The notes below the pieces were generated by a model. That model was not told where the DNA came from. It saw only the letters and a list, made by a program, of their open reading frames with translations, and made no database searches. This document shows, in pieces, positions 63,046 to 64,000 of a stretch of DNA of 64,000 bases. The DNA is from Lucifuga dentata (Eukaryota > Chordata > Actinopteri > Ophidiiformes > Bythitidae): the NCBI GenBank assembly GCA_014773175.1, contig VXCM01000474.1, positions 253,677 to 317,676 on the forward strand, in the 5' to 3' direction. Within the stretch, counting starts at the first letter, position 1, and every line of letters begins with the position of its first letter. The position numbers and the translations under genes are program-made.

Positions 63046-64000
63046 TTTCCCAAAAATTACATGTACTATACTGTATTAGAGTTCATTTACAAACAGGCAC
63101 ATATAACTCTGGATTCATAAAATGGTAAATTTGAGCTTTTTCTTATTGTGCATTGCTAGTAATATCAATAAAAGATGTTTTTTAAAATAAAAAAATATGC
63201 TAAAAAAATGAACAAAACATAAGTAACATACAGGTTTGATTGATATTACCTGAAATGCACAATAATATATATATATATATGACTTTAAAATTTTATAAAA
63301 ACGTAAGTGTCTACAAATTAACTCTTCATATACTGTTTATCATACATCTATATATTTTGGCCCAAATTTGATGTGATATTTTACTTTTCATATATGTATA
63401 TATATATATATATATAAACACCACTGCTTTGTGTTTGGTAAATAATGAATTTCAGATACCCCTCTGTAAATTACAAACTATATACTCATCAGAACAACCT
63501 GGTAAAATGCATTAATTTATTATCTTTTAAGAAAAGTTAAATATTTTAAACTTACTTAGACTAGATAAAATGCAATGACACAAAATGGTTTCAAAATATC
63601 AATCTGATAGGAAGAGAATACAATTTGCATCTATTCATCTTGTAGTATCTTCTCTAACTGGTGAGAGAAAAATAAAAATCAACTAAATCCAATGTTTGTT
63701 TTTCATGAATCCCGTATGTCTGTTAAAAATCGAATAAAAGTGGCCCAATTTCAATCAGGATCAAGTCAGGAAGGAATTCATTAGATGGATCAACATATTA
63801 AAGATCTTGCCATCCCTGGTGTATTGTATCCTGTAAGGGTGTGTGTATGTGTATATGTGTGCTAATACTGCTTGCAGCTGTTGTTGTCATGGGAGATTGG
63901 TGGAGTTACAAGAGATTTTCCGTCCAATAAACCTGTGACAGAGATCAAATTATTGTCAAGAAATAAATAAGTCACCAGGCGTGGTTACATAAACACATCA
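61616..64000. other. Gene-poor flank to right edge
   Basis: Holds a poly-T join with an N at 61643, poly-A at about 63010-63040, and (TA)n runs near 63265-63280 and 63395-63415. The interval 62330-62680 is less repetitive and less AT-rich than its neighbours. No coding exon was recognised on either strand. Confidence 0.4.

Overview
This is a 64 kb stretch of vertebrate nuclear DNA, almost certainly from a teleost fish. It is AT-rich, its genes are split by GT-AG introns, it is full of microsatellites and decayed Tc1-type transposons, and its proteins read as clear fish versions of human genes. No prokaryotic, viral or CRISPR-like content was seen. I found seven protein-coding genes by joining exons by eye. 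Reading phase closes across every junction in all seven.

Layout. 417-9053 (+): the 3' part of sgsm1, 20 exons and 1160 codons, with its N-terminus off the left edge. 13211-15041 (-): srsf9, complete, 246 aa. 17714-24732 (+): prodh, mitochondrial proline dehydrogenase, 14 exons, 625 aa. 30287-31642 (+): gal3st1, cerebroside sulfotransferase, 423 aa. 33941-34357 (-): uqcr10, complex III subunit, 63 aa. 35556-37214 (+): zmat5, U11/U12 snRNP 20 kDa protein, 175 aa, sharing a short divergent promoter region with uqcr10. 40463-55867 (-): cabp7, 213 aa, with a first intron of about 14 kb. The rest, to 64000, is gene-poor flank. The cabp7-zmat5-uqcr10 block keeps the relative order and orientation of human chromosome 22q12; sgsm1, prodh and gal3st1 are also on human 22q, and srsf9 is on 12q24. 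These genes share a neighbourhood, not a pathway.

Non-coding structure. Five copies of one foldback element (long terminal inverted repeats, TTAA at both ends, four of about 535 bp and one of 228 bp) lie in or just past sgsm1 and nowhere else that I could see. There are two degraded Tc1/mariner copies (57.2-57.8 kb and 61.3-61.6 kb), a processed hnRNP A/B-like pseudogene inside cabp7 intron 1, a minisatellite starting exactly at an srsf9 splice donor, a long TG repeat just before a zmat5 splice acceptor, and a G/A-rich minisatellite at 43.6-43.9 kb. Thirteen single-N gaps mark assembly joins; three are flanked by perfect 60-odd bp duplications that look like unmerged contig ends.

I found no convincing new biological system. 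The best leads are the sgsm1 element cluster and the two repeat-splice-site juxtapositions in srsf9 and zmat5.
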